Shown: piece after piece, positions 50,794-63,223 of the stretch
How positions within the stretch are numbered: position 1 is the stretch's first letter
Layout of the letters: every line of letters begins with the position of its first letter
Source: Halichondria panicea
Taxonomy: Eukaryota > Porifera > Demospongiae > Suberitida > Halichondriidae
Assembly: GCF_963675165.1 (NCBI RefSeq)
Contig: NC_087381.1
Coordinates: forward strand, 2,108,001 to 2,172,000
Direction: 5' to 3'
Length of the DNA stretch: 64,000 nucleotides
Made by a program: the position numbers and the translations under genes
Notes under the pieces: generated by a model
The model's input: the letters and a program-made list of their open reading frames with translations, nothing else
Databases searched by the model: none
What the model was told of the DNA's origin: nothing

Positions 50794-52764
50794 TCAGGCA
50801 GCTGTTCCGTATGAGATGCGTCGTTGATTCTCCTCTTGCAATAAACCCGCTTGAACTTGATAATTTATAGGATTTTCCATCCGATCAGGAAAATTATAAG
50901 AGGTGTCGTTTTCTTCAATATCGATATTATGATGCTGTTTCCAATGACTACCCAGCTCTTTCACCCTCTTAACACACAATTTGAAGCAATTTGTTGACCA
51001 TATCCTCCACATAGTAACAGCTACTAAATACACAAATGGAAGAACTGCAAACATTCCGGTAAGAACAAAAGAAAAGTTAGCAAAACGAACTGCTTTCAGG
51101 CTAGCTTCAGCTGAAGCACTTGCCATCACCATAATCAGAACAATATTCAACATTATCACAATATCGATTAAGTTGTAGATACGAAACTGCTCTTTGTATG
51201 GCTGTACCAGTAGCTGGACGATGACTATTAGTATCATAAACACGGCACAAATAGGGAAGGAGTAAATATTTCGTGAGAGGGTAAACAAGACAAACATAAT
51301 GATTTGAGAGAGAAAGAATGTTATAGAAAAGCATCGACAGTCACGAGTTCCATTTGTCCCGTCCTTGTAGTAACCTTGGTAACAGTAAACAAACATATCA
51401 ACGTGTTGACGCTGAATACTAAACTTGTTCAGAACTCGTTGAAACCAACGCATTGGATAGATGACAAGAAATACAAGTAGAAAGATAATCACAAAGATCA
51501 AAACAAACAAAGCAGTGATAGCGTAGGGAAGGTGTTCTTTACTGAAGTAATCCACAGATGCATCCAGGTAGAGAACATAGCGGACACTATACTGGCTACT
51601 GTTACTGTGTTCGAATGTGTACATCTCTGTATACAAAAGGAAATCAAAAGAAACATCAATCAACTTCAAGTATGAGAGTAAAAAAAAAGTGGCGAAAGCT
51701 TTTACAAGCGAACCCTCAAAATCAAAATTTTTATTCCTGAAAGAGCCTAGAAGTTTGTGAAATGGTTTCCAAAGCCATACAATGACCCTTACGTCACGAC
51801 CGTGCATATTCACTAGTATATAAGTAACAGAAACTAGTAACAATGGATAGAATGCAATTGCATAATCTAAAGCAAGTGCCTGTAGTGGAGTTACACTCAC
51901 GCATATCGGTGGGATAATTGTCCGGAAAAAATCCAAATTCCAAATACCATAAACACACTCGAGTAGTCGAATAAATATGTTCATCCTGTTCCTGGCAACT
52001 CGCAAGAAAGACCTGGCTACTATAGGGGAAGCTACACTTTGACAGAGAAAAATGAAAGCTTTCATCCATGGAGATGTTCCACTGAATTTGAAACCCACAA
52101 CACAGAAAAAGAAGAATGTTAATGGAATGTAAGCAACTGCTATGTACTTGATCCAGTTGTAGGTCATGTTCTCTCCCGTACAGTTCATGCAGTCCATTTC
52201 ATACGAGTACACAAGTGGTGAATACCCTGGTAAACACTGCCCACACAGTGTTGAACCTCGATTGTATTTTTCGCACATTTTGGAGTTCAAATCACTCACA
52301 TTAGCTGGTAATCCATAATACAATGTGTCAGCAATACGATCACAGCCAAAGAAGCACACTCCTAGTTCAGTCTTTCTTGTAATGCTATCATACGTCATGC
52401 AATAACAGTCGAGTATAGACGTCTGAGGAATTGTGGGATCACACAGAACAGAGCGATAGGGAATGTCACCACACGCACACTCTCCAATCGTATCATTGAA
52501 GAACATCCATGGGTAACATTCTTCGTTTGAACCAAGCAGCTGATGAGATGTTAATTTTAACTCTGCTACAAGAGCACCAGGTCTTCCATCGCTGGCAAAT
52601 GATAACGACTTGCAAGGCAGTTCTATCTCACCAAGCTGACAACTACTGTTGTCCACACCGTTGACTGTGTCCACATAAACCACAGCTTGATGCTCCGAGC
52701 AAAGCACCAAACAAATTACCACACTCAAGTACAAGGTGACTAAAACTTTATATTTGAAGAACAT
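50794..52764 (-). CDS. Intronless multi-pass membrane protein, family member A
   Basis: A single 656-aa open frame. An N-terminal signal peptide (LVTLYLSVVICLVLC) is followed by AVVYVDTVNGVDNSSC...LPCKSLSFA, which resembles the opening of beta-helix repeats. Next come a cysteine-rich ectodomain with N-glycosylation sites (CACGDIPYRSVLCDP, CGQCLPGYSP, CMNCTGE), about nine hydrophobic helices from WIKYIAVAYIPLTFFFF to FVYLVAVTMWRIW, and a cytosolic tail ending RRISYGTAA. A conserved loop reads YCYQGYYKDGTNGTRDCRCF, and a later helix pair has QLLVQPYKEQFRIYNLIDIV. I do not recognise a named function. From memory, similar ectodomain-plus-multi-helix proteins are expanded in sponges and other early animals, so a surface receptor or channel-like role is only a guess. 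Members B to E follow in the same orientation. Confidence 0.85.
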   Translation of the reverse strand: MFFKYKVLVTLYLSVVICLVLCSEHQAVVYVDTVNGVDNSSCQLGEIELPCKSLSFASDGRPGALVAELKLTSHQLLGSNEECYPWMFFNDTIGECACGDIPYRSVLCDPTIPQTSILDCYCMTYDSITRKTELGVCFFGCDRIADTLYYGLPANVSDLNSKMCEKYNRGSTLCGQCLPGYSPLVYSYEMDCMNCTGENMTYNWIKYIAVAYIPLTFFFFCVVGFKFSGTSPWMKAFIFLCQSVASPIVARSFLRVARNRMNIFIRLLECVYGIWNLDFFRTIIPPICVSVTPLQALALDYAIAFYPLLLVSVTYILVNMHGRDVRVIVWLWKPFHKLLGSFRNKNFDFEGSLVKAFATFFLLSYLKLIDVSFDFLLYTEMYTFEHSNSSQYSVRYVLYLDASVDYFSKEHLPYAITALFVLIFVIIFLLVFLVIYPMRWFQRVLNKFSIQRQHVDMFVYCYQGYYKDGTNGTRDCRCFSITFFLSQIIMFVLFTLSRNIYSFPICAVFMILIVIVQLLVQPYKEQFRIYNLIDIVIMLNIVLIMVMASASAEASLKAVRFANFSFVLTGMFAVLPFVYLVAVTMWRIWSTNCFKLCVKRVKELGSHWKQHHNIDIEENDTSYNFPDRMENPINYQVQAGLLQEENQRRISYGTAA

Positions 52765-52920
52765 CTATAATAATAATCGACAAAATAGATTCTATAATGA
52801 GCTGATTTGGTCTATTGGAATAAAGAAAAACCACTACTCTACATTTGTGTGTCTCAGTATAATATTATTAATAACTCTACTAAAATGAGTCAATATTGCA
52901 TGTTCAGTTGATCATAACCA

Positions 52921-54900
52921 TCAGGCAGCTGTTCCGTATGAGATGCGTCGTTGATTCTCTCCTTGCAATAAGCCTGCTTGAACTTGATAATTTATAGGAT
53001 TTTCCATTCTATCAGGAAAATTATAAGAGGTGTCATTTTCTTCAATATTGATATTATGATGCTGTTTCCAATGACTACCCAGCTCTTTCACCATCCTAGC
53101 ACACAATTTGAAGCAATTTGTTGACCATATCCTCCACATAGTAACAGCTACTAAATACACAAATGGAGCAACTACAAACATTCCAGTAAGAACAAAAGAA
53201 AAGTTAGTAAAACGGACTGCTTTCATGCTAGCTTCTTCTGCAGCAGTTGCCATAACCATTATCAAAACAAAATTTAACCCAATCACAATATCGATTAAGT
53301 TGTAGATTCGAAACTGTTCTTTGTATGGTTGTACCAGTAGCTGAACAATGACTAGTAGTATCAATAACACTGCAAATATGGGATAGCAATACATATTTCC
53401 TGAGAGGGTGAACAAAACAAACATAATGATTTGAGTGAGAAAGAACGTTATAGAAAAGCATCGACAGTCGCGAGTTCCATTTGTTCCATCCTTGTAGTAA
53501 CCTTGGTAACAGTAAACAAACATATCGATGTGTTGACGCTGAATACTAAACTTGTTCAGAACTCGTTGAAACCAACGCATTGGATAGATGACAAGAAATA
53601 CAAGTGGAAAGATAATTACCAAAGTCAAAACAAACAAAGCAGTGATAGCGTAGGGAAGGTGTTCTTTACTGAAGTAATCCACAGATGCATCGAGGTAGAG
53701 AACATAGCGGACACTATACTGGCTACTGTTATTGTGTTCAAATGTGTACATCTCTGTATACAAAAGGAAATCAAAAGAAACATCGATTATCTTCAAGTAT
53801 GAGAGTAAAAAAAAAGTGGCGAATGCTTTTACAACCGAACCCTCAAAGTCTGTTTTCTTATTACTGAAAGAGCCTAGAAGTTTGTGAAATGGTTTCCAAA
53901 GCCATACAATGACCTGTACATCACGACTGTGCATACTCATTAGTGTATAAGTAACAGTGACTAGTAACAGTGGATAGAATGCAATTGCATAATCTAGAAC
54001 AAGTGCCTGTAGTGGAGTTACACTTACGCATATCGGTGGGATAATTGTCCGGAAGAAATCCAAATTCCAAATACCATAAACACATCCGATTAGTCGAATG
54101 AAGATATTCGCCCTGTTCCTAGCAATTCGCAAAAAAGATCTGAGTACTATAGGGGAGGCTAAACCTTGACAGAGAGAAATGAAAGCTTTCATCCATGGAG
54201 ATGTTCCATTGAATTTTAAACCCACAACAAAGAAAAAGAAGATTGTTAACGGAATGTAAGCAACTGCTATGTACTTGATCCAGTTGTAGGTCATGTTCTC
54301 TCCCGTACAGTTCATGCATTTCATTTCATACGAGTACACAAGTGGTGAATATCCTGGTAGACACTTCCCACACAGTGTTGAATCACGGTTGTACTTCTCG
54401 CACATATAGGTATTCAAATCGCTCACATTAGTTGGTAATCCATAATACAATGTGTCAGCAATACGATCACAGCCAAAGAAGCACACTCCTACTTCAGTCT
54501 TTCTTGTAATGTTATCATACGTCATGCAGTAACAGTCGAGTATAGACGTCTGAGGAATTGTGGGATCACACAGAACAGAGCGATAGGGAATGTCACCACA
54601 CGCACACTCTCCAATCGTATCATTGAAGAACATCCATGGATAACATTCTTCATCTGAACCATGCAGCTGATGAGATGTTCGTTTTAACTCTGCTACAAGA
54701 GCATCAGGTCTTCCATTGCCGGCAAATGATAACGACTTGCAAGGCAGTTCTATCTCACCAAGCCAACAACTACTGTTGTCCACACCGTTGACTGTGTCCA
54801 CATAAACCACAGCTTGATGCTCCGAGCAAAGCACCAAACAAGTTACCACGCTCAAGTACAAGCTAGCGACTAAAACTTTATATTTGAAGAGCGTAGTCAT
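52921..54900 (-). CDS. Intronless multi-pass membrane protein, family member B
   Basis: An intact 659-aa paralogue of A with the same layout: signal peptide (MTTLFKYKVLVASLYLSVVT), Cys-rich ectodomain, about nine helices, tail ending RRISYGTAA. The frame is open upstream to 55065, but I prefer the start at 54900: it puts the signal peptide at the N-terminus and matches the starts of C and D, and the extra 55 residues look like untranslated leader. It lies about 155 bp from the start of A. Its 5' flank (54901-55600) is nearly the same as that of D (61654-62390), showing they sit at equivalent positions in a duplicated block of about 6.75 kb. Confidence 0.85.
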   Translation of the reverse strand: MTTLFKYKVLVASLYLSVVTCLVLCSEHQAVVYVDTVNGVDNSSCWLGEIELPCKSLSFAGNGRPDALVAELKRTSHQLHGSDEECYPWMFFNDTIGECACGDIPYRSVLCDPTIPQTSILDCYCMTYDNITRKTEVGVCFFGCDRIADTLYYGLPTNVSDLNTYMCEKYNRDSTLCGKCLPGYSPLVYSYEMKCMNCTGENMTYNWIKYIAVAYIPLTIFFFFVVGLKFNGTSPWMKAFISLCQGLASPIVLRSFLRIARNRANIFIRLIGCVYGIWNLDFFRTIIPPICVSVTPLQALVLDYAIAFYPLLLVTVTYTLMSMHSRDVQVIVWLWKPFHKLLGSFSNKKTDFEGSVVKAFATFFLLSYLKIIDVSFDFLLYTEMYTFEHNNSSQYSVRYVLYLDASVDYFSKEHLPYAITALFVLTLVIIFPLVFLVIYPMRWFQRVLNKFSIQRQHIDMFVYCYQGYYKDGTNGTRDCRCFSITFFLTQIIMFVLFTLSGNMYCYPIFAVLLILLVIVQLLVQPYKEQFRIYNLIDIVIGLNFVLIMVMATAAEEASMKAVRFTNFSFVLTGMFVVAPFVYLVAVTMWRIWSTNCFKLCARMVKELGSHWKQHHNINIEENDTSYNFPDRMENPINYQVQAGLLQGENQRRISYGTAA

Positions 54901-56569
<1,669 letters not shown>

Positions 56570-58539
56570 TCAGGCAGCTGTTCCGTATGAGATGTGTCGT
56601 TGATTGTCCCCTTGCAATAAGCCTGCTTGAACTTGATAATTTATAGGATTTTCCATCCGATCAGGAAAATTATAAGAGGTATCGTTTTCTTTAATATCGA
56701 TATTATGATGTTGTTTCCAATGATTACCCAGCTCTTTCACCCTCCTAGCACACAATTTGAAGCAATTTGTTGACCATATCTTCCACATAGTAACAGCTAC
56801 TAAATACACAAATGGAAAAACTACAAACATTCCGGTAAGAACAAAAGAAAAGTTAGTAAAACGAACTGCTTTCATGCTAGCTTCATCTGCAGCAGTGGCC
56901 ATCACCGTTATCAGAACAAAATTCAACATCATCACAATATCGATTAAGTTGTAGATACGAAACTGTTCTTTGTATGGCTGTACCAGTAGCTGAACAATGA
57001 CTACTAGTGTCAAAAGCACAGCACATATAGGATAGCAATAAATACTTTGTGAGAGGGTGAACCAGACAAACATTATAATTTGAGAGAGAAAGAACGTTAT
57101 AGAAAAGCATCGACAGTCACGAGTTCCATTTGTTCCATCCTTGTAGTAACCTTGGTAACAGTAAACAACATATCAACATGTTGGCGCTGAACACTAAACT
57201 TGTTCAGAACTCGTTGAAACCAACGCATTGGATAGATGACAAGAAACACAAGTGGAAAGATAATCACAAAGATCAAAACAAACAAAGCAGTGATAGCGTT
57301 GGGAAGGTGTTCTTTACTGAAGTAATCCACAGATGCATCGAGGTAGAGAACATAGCGGACACTATACTGGCTACTGTTACTGTGTTCGAATGTGTACATC
57401 TCTGTATACAAAAGGAAATCAAAAGAAACATCGATCAACTTCAAGTATGAGAGTAAAAAAAAAGTGGCGAAAGCTTTTACAAGCGAACCCTCAAAGTCTC
57501 TTTTCTTATTCCTGAAACATCCCAGAAGTTTGTGAAATGGTTTCCAAAGCCATACGATTACCTGTACGTCCCGACTGTACATACGCACTAGTATATAAGT
57601 AACAGTGACCAGTAACAGTGGATAGAATGCAATTGCATAATCTAAAGCAAGTGCCTGTAGTGGAGTTATACTTACGCATATCGGTGGGATAATTGTCCAG
57701 AAGAAATCCAAATTCCAAATACCATAAACACACTCGAGTATTCGAATAAAGATATTCATCCTGTTCCTGGCAATTCGCAAGAAAGACCTGGCTACTATAG
57801 GGGAAGCTACACCTTGACAGAGAGAAATGAAAGCTTTCATCCATGGAGATGTTCCACTGAATTTGAAACCCACAACACAGAAAAAGAAGATTGTTAACAG
57901 AATGTAAGCAACCGCTATGTACTTGATCCAGTTGTAGGTCATGTTCTCTCCTGTGCAGTTCATACATTTCATGTCATACGAGTACACAAGTGGTGAATAT
58001 CCTGGTAGACACTTCCCACACAGTGTTGAACCTCGGTTGTATTTCTCACACATATAGGTGTTCAAATCGCTCACATTAGTTGGTAGTTTAGTATAAAGTG
58101 TGTCAGCAATACGATCACAGCCAAAGAAGCACACTCCTAGTTCAGTCTTTCTTGTAATGTTATCATACGTCATGCAATAACAGTCTAGTATAGACGTCTG
58201 AGGAATTGTGGGATCACACAGAACCGAGCGATAGGGAATGTCACCACACGCACACTCTCCAATCGTATCATTGAAAAACATCCATGGATAACATTCTTCA
58301 TCTGAACCATGCAGCTGATGAGATGTTCGTTTTAACTCTGCTACAAGAACATCAGGTCTTCCATTGCCGGCAAATAATAACGACTTGCAAGGCAGTTCTA
58401 TCTCACCAAGCCAACAACTACTGTTGTCCACACCGTTGACTGTGTCCACATAAACCACAGCTTGATACTCCGAGCAAAGTACCAAACAAGTTACCGCACT
58501 CAAGTACACACTAGCGACTAAAACTTTATATTTGAACAT
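56570..58539 (-). pseudogene. Intronless membrane protein family member C (1-bp frameshift)
   Basis: The gene is full length at both ends: 57097-58539 encodes the N-terminal 480 aa, starting MFKYKVLVASVYLSAVTCLV, and 56570-57073 encodes the last three helices and the tail ending SYGTAA. The two parts are joined by one missing A near 57167-57168 (AAACAACAT where A, B and E have AAACAAACAT), which shifts the frame just after QHVDM. Everything else is intact, so this is either a very young pseudogene, a polymorphic null allele, or an assembly error in a short A run. Without the shift the protein would be about 655 aa. Confidence 0.8.
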
Positions 58540-58889
58540 AGTTATTCTTAGTCTCGTGGACCAGCCGATATATCATTATCGTGGCAAATTACTCATGCTA
58601 CTTATGCAGCGGTCTAAGTGGATGTTTGCATTGATAAGTGGTTAGAGGACGGATGTGTGAAACCACATAATTAGATTTGCCAAATCGCTAGCCATGCAGC
58701 TGTGTGGTTTCACAACTTACTACAAACACTTATCAGCCACTTACTGACTTAGAGCGCCACGATATTTGTGGCGCAGTCAACACAACTCTGTACGGTGAAA
58801 TTGGCCATACCCTCTTTCAGGGTCTGGGTCCGCGAGACTATCACAGCCAAAAATCCACGGGTCAGTTTCAGGCCGTTCGGTGAACCGTT
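58540..58889. other. Spacer with imperfect inverted repeat
   Basis: No gene. GAAACCACATAATTAG near 58658 and TGTGGTTTCACAACTTAC near 58703 form part of an imperfect palindrome with related AAGTGGATGTTTGCA / ACAAACACTTATCAG arms (58610-58745). It separates C from the truncated end of D and may be a degenerate small transposon or the scar of the truncation. Confidence 0.35.
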
Positions 58890-61653
58890 TGGTTTCCAAA
58901 GCCATACAATGACCCGTACGTCCCAACTGTACATACTCACTAGTATATAAGTAACAGTGGCTAGTAACAATGGATAGAATGCAATTCCATAATCTAAAGC
59001 AAGTGCCTGTAGTGGAGTTACACTCACGCATATCGGTGGGATAATTGTCTGGAAGATATTAATCCAATTTCCAAATACCATAAACACACTCGAGTAGTCG
59101 AATAAAGATGTTCATCCTGTTCCTGCAATTCGCAAGAAAGACCTGGCTACTATAGGGGAAGCTACACTTTGATAGAGAGAAATGAAAGCTTTCATCCATG
59201 GAGATGTTCCACTGAATTTGAAACCCACAACAATGAAAAAGAAGATAGTTAATGGAATGTAAGCAACTGCTATGTACTTGATCCAGTTGTAGGTCATGTT
59301 CTCTCCCGTACAGTTCATTTCATACGAGTACAAGAGTGGTGAATACCCTGGTAGACACTTCCCATACAGTGTTGAATCACGGTTGTACTTCTCGCACACA
59401 CATATGTGACAGGCTCTGGGGAAAAGGCCATATTGGAGCAGGCTACAATTGTTGAGATTTAAATACCAGATGATAGAGCAAAGAATTGCCTATGCATTGT
59501 GATATGCTTAGTTTACATATACCTTTTTTCATGCCTGAGTTATGCATGTTGGAAACTCAAAGTAGTGGTATTGAGAAACGCCCACTTGCTAAATTTGGAA
59601 AAGTAAGGTAATGGTGGATGCTTAGACAAAGCGCTTTGGTGAAACGTGTTGGATTCGGATTCAGAGCATCAGATTTTACAAAGAAGTAGTAGAAAGACTG
59701 TAGATTATGGAAGGGTATTAGAGTCAAAATTCCCAGCTTTTGTCCCAGTATTTGTCCCAGTGTTTGTCCTGGTAAATGTCCCGGTAAATGTCCCGGTACA
59801 CGTCCCGGTACGCCTTTTTCCTGTGGGCGAGGTCGACCTGCCTCCCAAATTTGAGGTGTGGTCGTCACAGCCCAGCAATTACTGCTTGCATCCGCTCCAG
59901 TTCTTTGCCCCAGCAAGTGTCCCGGTATGTGTCCCAGTAAGTGTCCCGGTTTGTGTCCCAGTAAGTGTCCCGGTATGTGTCCCAGTGATAAAACGCAAAA
60001 CTTCACGAGGTATTTATTCGAGGCAATACACTTTAGGGAGTGATTAGCCTAGTGTGCATTATATATAATAATTAGTGTCTTGATGTATGTGATCTGACAG
60101 TACAGTATGTGTGTGACAGTACAGTAGAATGTATGTGACAGTGCAGTAGAAGCGAAGACACTATCAGTGTCACTGACATACATCTATACACATAGATTAG
60201 TGCAGCAAGTCCTAGAGTAACTTCTATGAAGAGGAACACCAAGAATATCTGTCACCAACCGACGGAAACACTCTTGAACTGGACTGCATTCCTCTAGAAC
60301 GACTTTAATACCACCCATTTCAAGTGCTGTTTCATACTCCTTTGTACTCCAATCTATTAAACATTATAACTTTAAATTTAACACTGGCTTTATTTTGTGT
60401 ATAATTATCCGGTTTACATGACTAAAATGGGAGTGGTCTTGTATAATAGGCAGCTGCCTCACTACTATGCACTACAACCCTCCTCTTGAGACAAAAAACA
60501 ACAACAAACAGTCATAAGTTTATGTGTAAAATCAAATCAGAAGTTTGAGTCTTCTTAGCCCCTCACAAGGCTGCATGCTAGGTTCTTAGTGTCTTCTTAG
60601 CCTCACAAGGCTAGGTTCTTTGTGTCTTCTTAGCCTCACATGGCTAGGTTCTTCGTATCTTCTTAGCCTCCACAAGGCTCTTTTATGACACGAGGCATTC
60701 ACTTCCATTGCGCATGCGCATTCCATGAGTTAACTTGTCGCAATCTTTATTCTGGTACTGGGGCATGTGCCGGGACACATACCGGGACACATACCGGGAC
60801 ACTTACTGGGACACATACCGGGACACTTGCCGGGGCAAGAAACTGGAGCGGATGCAGCAGTAATTGCTGGGCTGTGACAACCACACCCCAAATTTGGGAG
60901 GCTGGTCGACCTTGCCCACAGGAAAAAGGCGTACCGGGACATGTACTGGGACCTTTACCGGGATGTTTACTGGGACAAACACCGGGACATTTACTGGGAC
61001 AAAAAGGCTGGGAATTTTGACTCTAATACCCTTCCATAGTAGATAACTATAAGCTAAGAAAAATTATTATGAGATTATGCACTGCAGTCCATAAATCTGG
61101 CTATTGCTCAATACCAATATCTGCTCCAATATGTCCTTTTTCCCAGAGCCTGTCACATATAGGTATTCAAATCGCTCACATTAGTTGGTAATCTATAATA
61201 CAGTGTGTCAGCAATACGATCACAGCCAAAGAAGCACACTCTTAGTTCAGTCTTTCTTGTAATGTTATCATACGTCATGCAGTAATAGTCTAGTATAGAC
61301 GTCTGAGGAATTGTGGGATCACACAGAACAGAGCGATAGGGAATGTCACCACACGCACACTCTCCAATCGTGTCATTGAAAAATATCCATGGATAACATT
61401 CTTCATCTGAACCATGCAGCTGATGAGATGTTAATTTTAACTCTGCTACAAGTGTTTCAGGTCTTCCATCGCCGGCAAATGATAACGACTTGCAAGGCAG
61501 TTCTATCTCACCAAGTTGACAACTACTGTTGTCCACACCGTTGACTGTGTCCACATAAACCACAGCGTGATACTCTGAGCAAAGCACAAAACAAGTTACC
61601 ACACTCAAGTACAAGCTAGCGACTAAAACATTATATTTAAAGAGCGTAGTCAT
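58890..61653 (-). pseudogene. Membrane protein family member D, truncated and split by a transposon
   Basis: The N-terminal 166 aa (61154-61653, starting MTTLFKYNVLVASLYLSVVT) are followed by a 1.75-kb insertion, then the continuation MCEKYNRDSTLYGKCLPGYS at 59399 downward. A frameshift near 59124 (missing G) and others near 59060 break the frame. Homology stops at about 58890, just after VIVWLWKP, so the last half of the helices is missing. It is a clear pseudogene. Its 5' flank is nearly identical to that of B. Confidence 0.88.
59406..61153. mobile_element. Foldback transposon with 12-bp repeat arms, inserted in member D
   Basis: About 1748 bp with terminal inverted repeats (GTGACAGGCTCTGGGGAAAA at the left; its near-perfect complement ends at 61153), flanked by a CACATAT duplication (59399-59405 and 61154-61160). 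Both arms hold tandem 12-bp units of the type GTCCCGGTAAAT in opposite orientation (about 59742-59815 and 59911-59990; about 60760-60835 and 60930-61005), separated by a shared unique segment of about 100 bp. The middle has a repeat of about 36 bp, roughly four copies, at 60550-60680 (CTTCTTAGCCTCACAAGGCT). No transposase is present, so it is non-autonomous. The open frames in the arms are products of the repeats. Confidence 0.85.
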
Positions 61654-63223
61654 TCTACGTATAGTATAGTTCTACTAATTACTGATTCGGTATAATTTTT
61701 TCTGGAAAACCACTGCTTTGCATTCGTGTGTGTCCGCAGTATATAATTATGTAACCAAAATGAAAGATAACTGGAACTATATTTATTGTGAAAGGTGGGA
61801 AAGATTTCAAACACAGGCATCCATATTATAATCATGTAATAGTAATTTATTATGTCTATAATTTTGATTGGTATGGAAATTTTCTTCTAACAGTGCATAT
61901 AAACAATCTTGTGAACAGTAATCTACAAGCTTATAGTTATGTAGCGTTACAACATGCACAATATAGTCATAGTATGTGTACCTACACATTGTGTATGTCT
62001 GTAAAATTATGTAAGTCAAATCCAGCTGTTACTAATCGGAGCACCAGTTCTGGCGCTTTGACATCCACTGCAACACCTCACTTTAGTAATACCCAGGCCA
62101 AATGTAGGTCTCATCTTAAAGTCAGGATGCCTGCATTTAGGGGGAGAAAAAACTATAATGATAATTATGCAGACATAGAAATGTAAAAATTGCACGATGT
62201 AATGAGAATAATGCCAGCAGCCTATTATGAGCTCTATTGCTCTCCATGGAGTAGATGGAGTCTATAGCCGTTTGACTTTACGAATCACCTGATGATATAA
62301 GACATAGCTCGTCGGTCTGCGAACCCTAACTTTGCTCTGCCCTCAAAAAACGCGAAATGTTGCATCCCACGAAACTTTCCCGTTATACAATCCGTTACGG
62401 CTACCCTCTTCTGGATAGAGATTCAATTAAACGGCCCCCTGGAATAGCTGGACAGGGTCCTGGTAAGAATGGGACCTCCGAGTACGACTTCTCACTCGAA
62501 TACGTGATGCCTGTGTTTGCATCCATTCTACTGAACAATTTATAGTGAACTTTGAACTGAGAACTCTTAAGAGTGAGTTAGGTTATTAACGTGTCAAGCG
62601 TTCATTTAATTATGCACTGAGTTATTATTCATCACTTATATACACTTTTTCGTCACCGAGTTTTCGAACAATCATAAGCCACTATAACAGGAGATAATGA
62701 TGATCCTTAGGTGTATTCGATAATAACCGCAGTTAACATTAACTTTAGCCTATAGCCTCGACTCCAGGCCGTTGGAAAGTGGGTCTGCTATTTACAGACT
62801 GTTTGGCGTTGGAAGATTCAATAGTAAATTTGTTAATAATTCTCTGTATATACTTGAGTATATACGGAACCCTCCGTTGTAGTTAACTCCTACTAGCACA
62901 ATTAATTTTTGCAATGACGAAAACGCAATACAACTTGATGAAAATGGACATAACATTTTTCTGGGGGAATACCATATACTTTACTCCACTTGTCTAATGT
63001 ACTACAAAAATAATCATGTATACGATGACTATTAGTATAGGTATCTTGACCTTCAGAAATTAGTATATACAGGTTCACAGTATCTATCTGCTATAATTAA
63101 GGTGGAGACGCTAGCTGCTCTAGGAGTCAAAATAGTTATTAGAAAATGTATGGGAAAACTAATTGGCACATAGCTACATATACTAAATGAGTTCAATATT
63201 GCATGTTAAGTTGATCAAAACCA
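61654..63223. other. Gene-poor spacer between members D and E
   Basis: Paralogous to the B-C spacer: 5' flank of D, SMAD tail fragment (62394-62507), a lone TAGCCTCGACTCCAGG transposon end near 62755, and the 3' flank of E. The open frames at 61650-61835 and 61788-62186 overlap on both strands and show no domain. Confidence 0.6.
62394..62507 (+). pseudogene. SMAD MH2 C-terminal fragment 2
   Basis: Second copy of the fragment at 55625-55738, in the same place relative to the membrane-protein genes. Here the Trp codon in GPLEWLD has become TAG, and the final stop is TGA instead of TAA. It shares the CW to FW change with fragment 1, so both descend from one truncated ancestor. Confidence 0.85.

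Noticed and set aside
59742-59990. CRISPR-like direct repeats
   Set aside because: Units are 12 bp and contiguous, without spacers, in an animal genome and inside a transposon.
59557-61046. Open frames with repeated GHLPG, VPVCVPV or TGTHTGT
   Set aside because: They fall in the 12-bp repeat arms of the foldback element, where several frames of both strands stay open because the unit length is a multiple of three.
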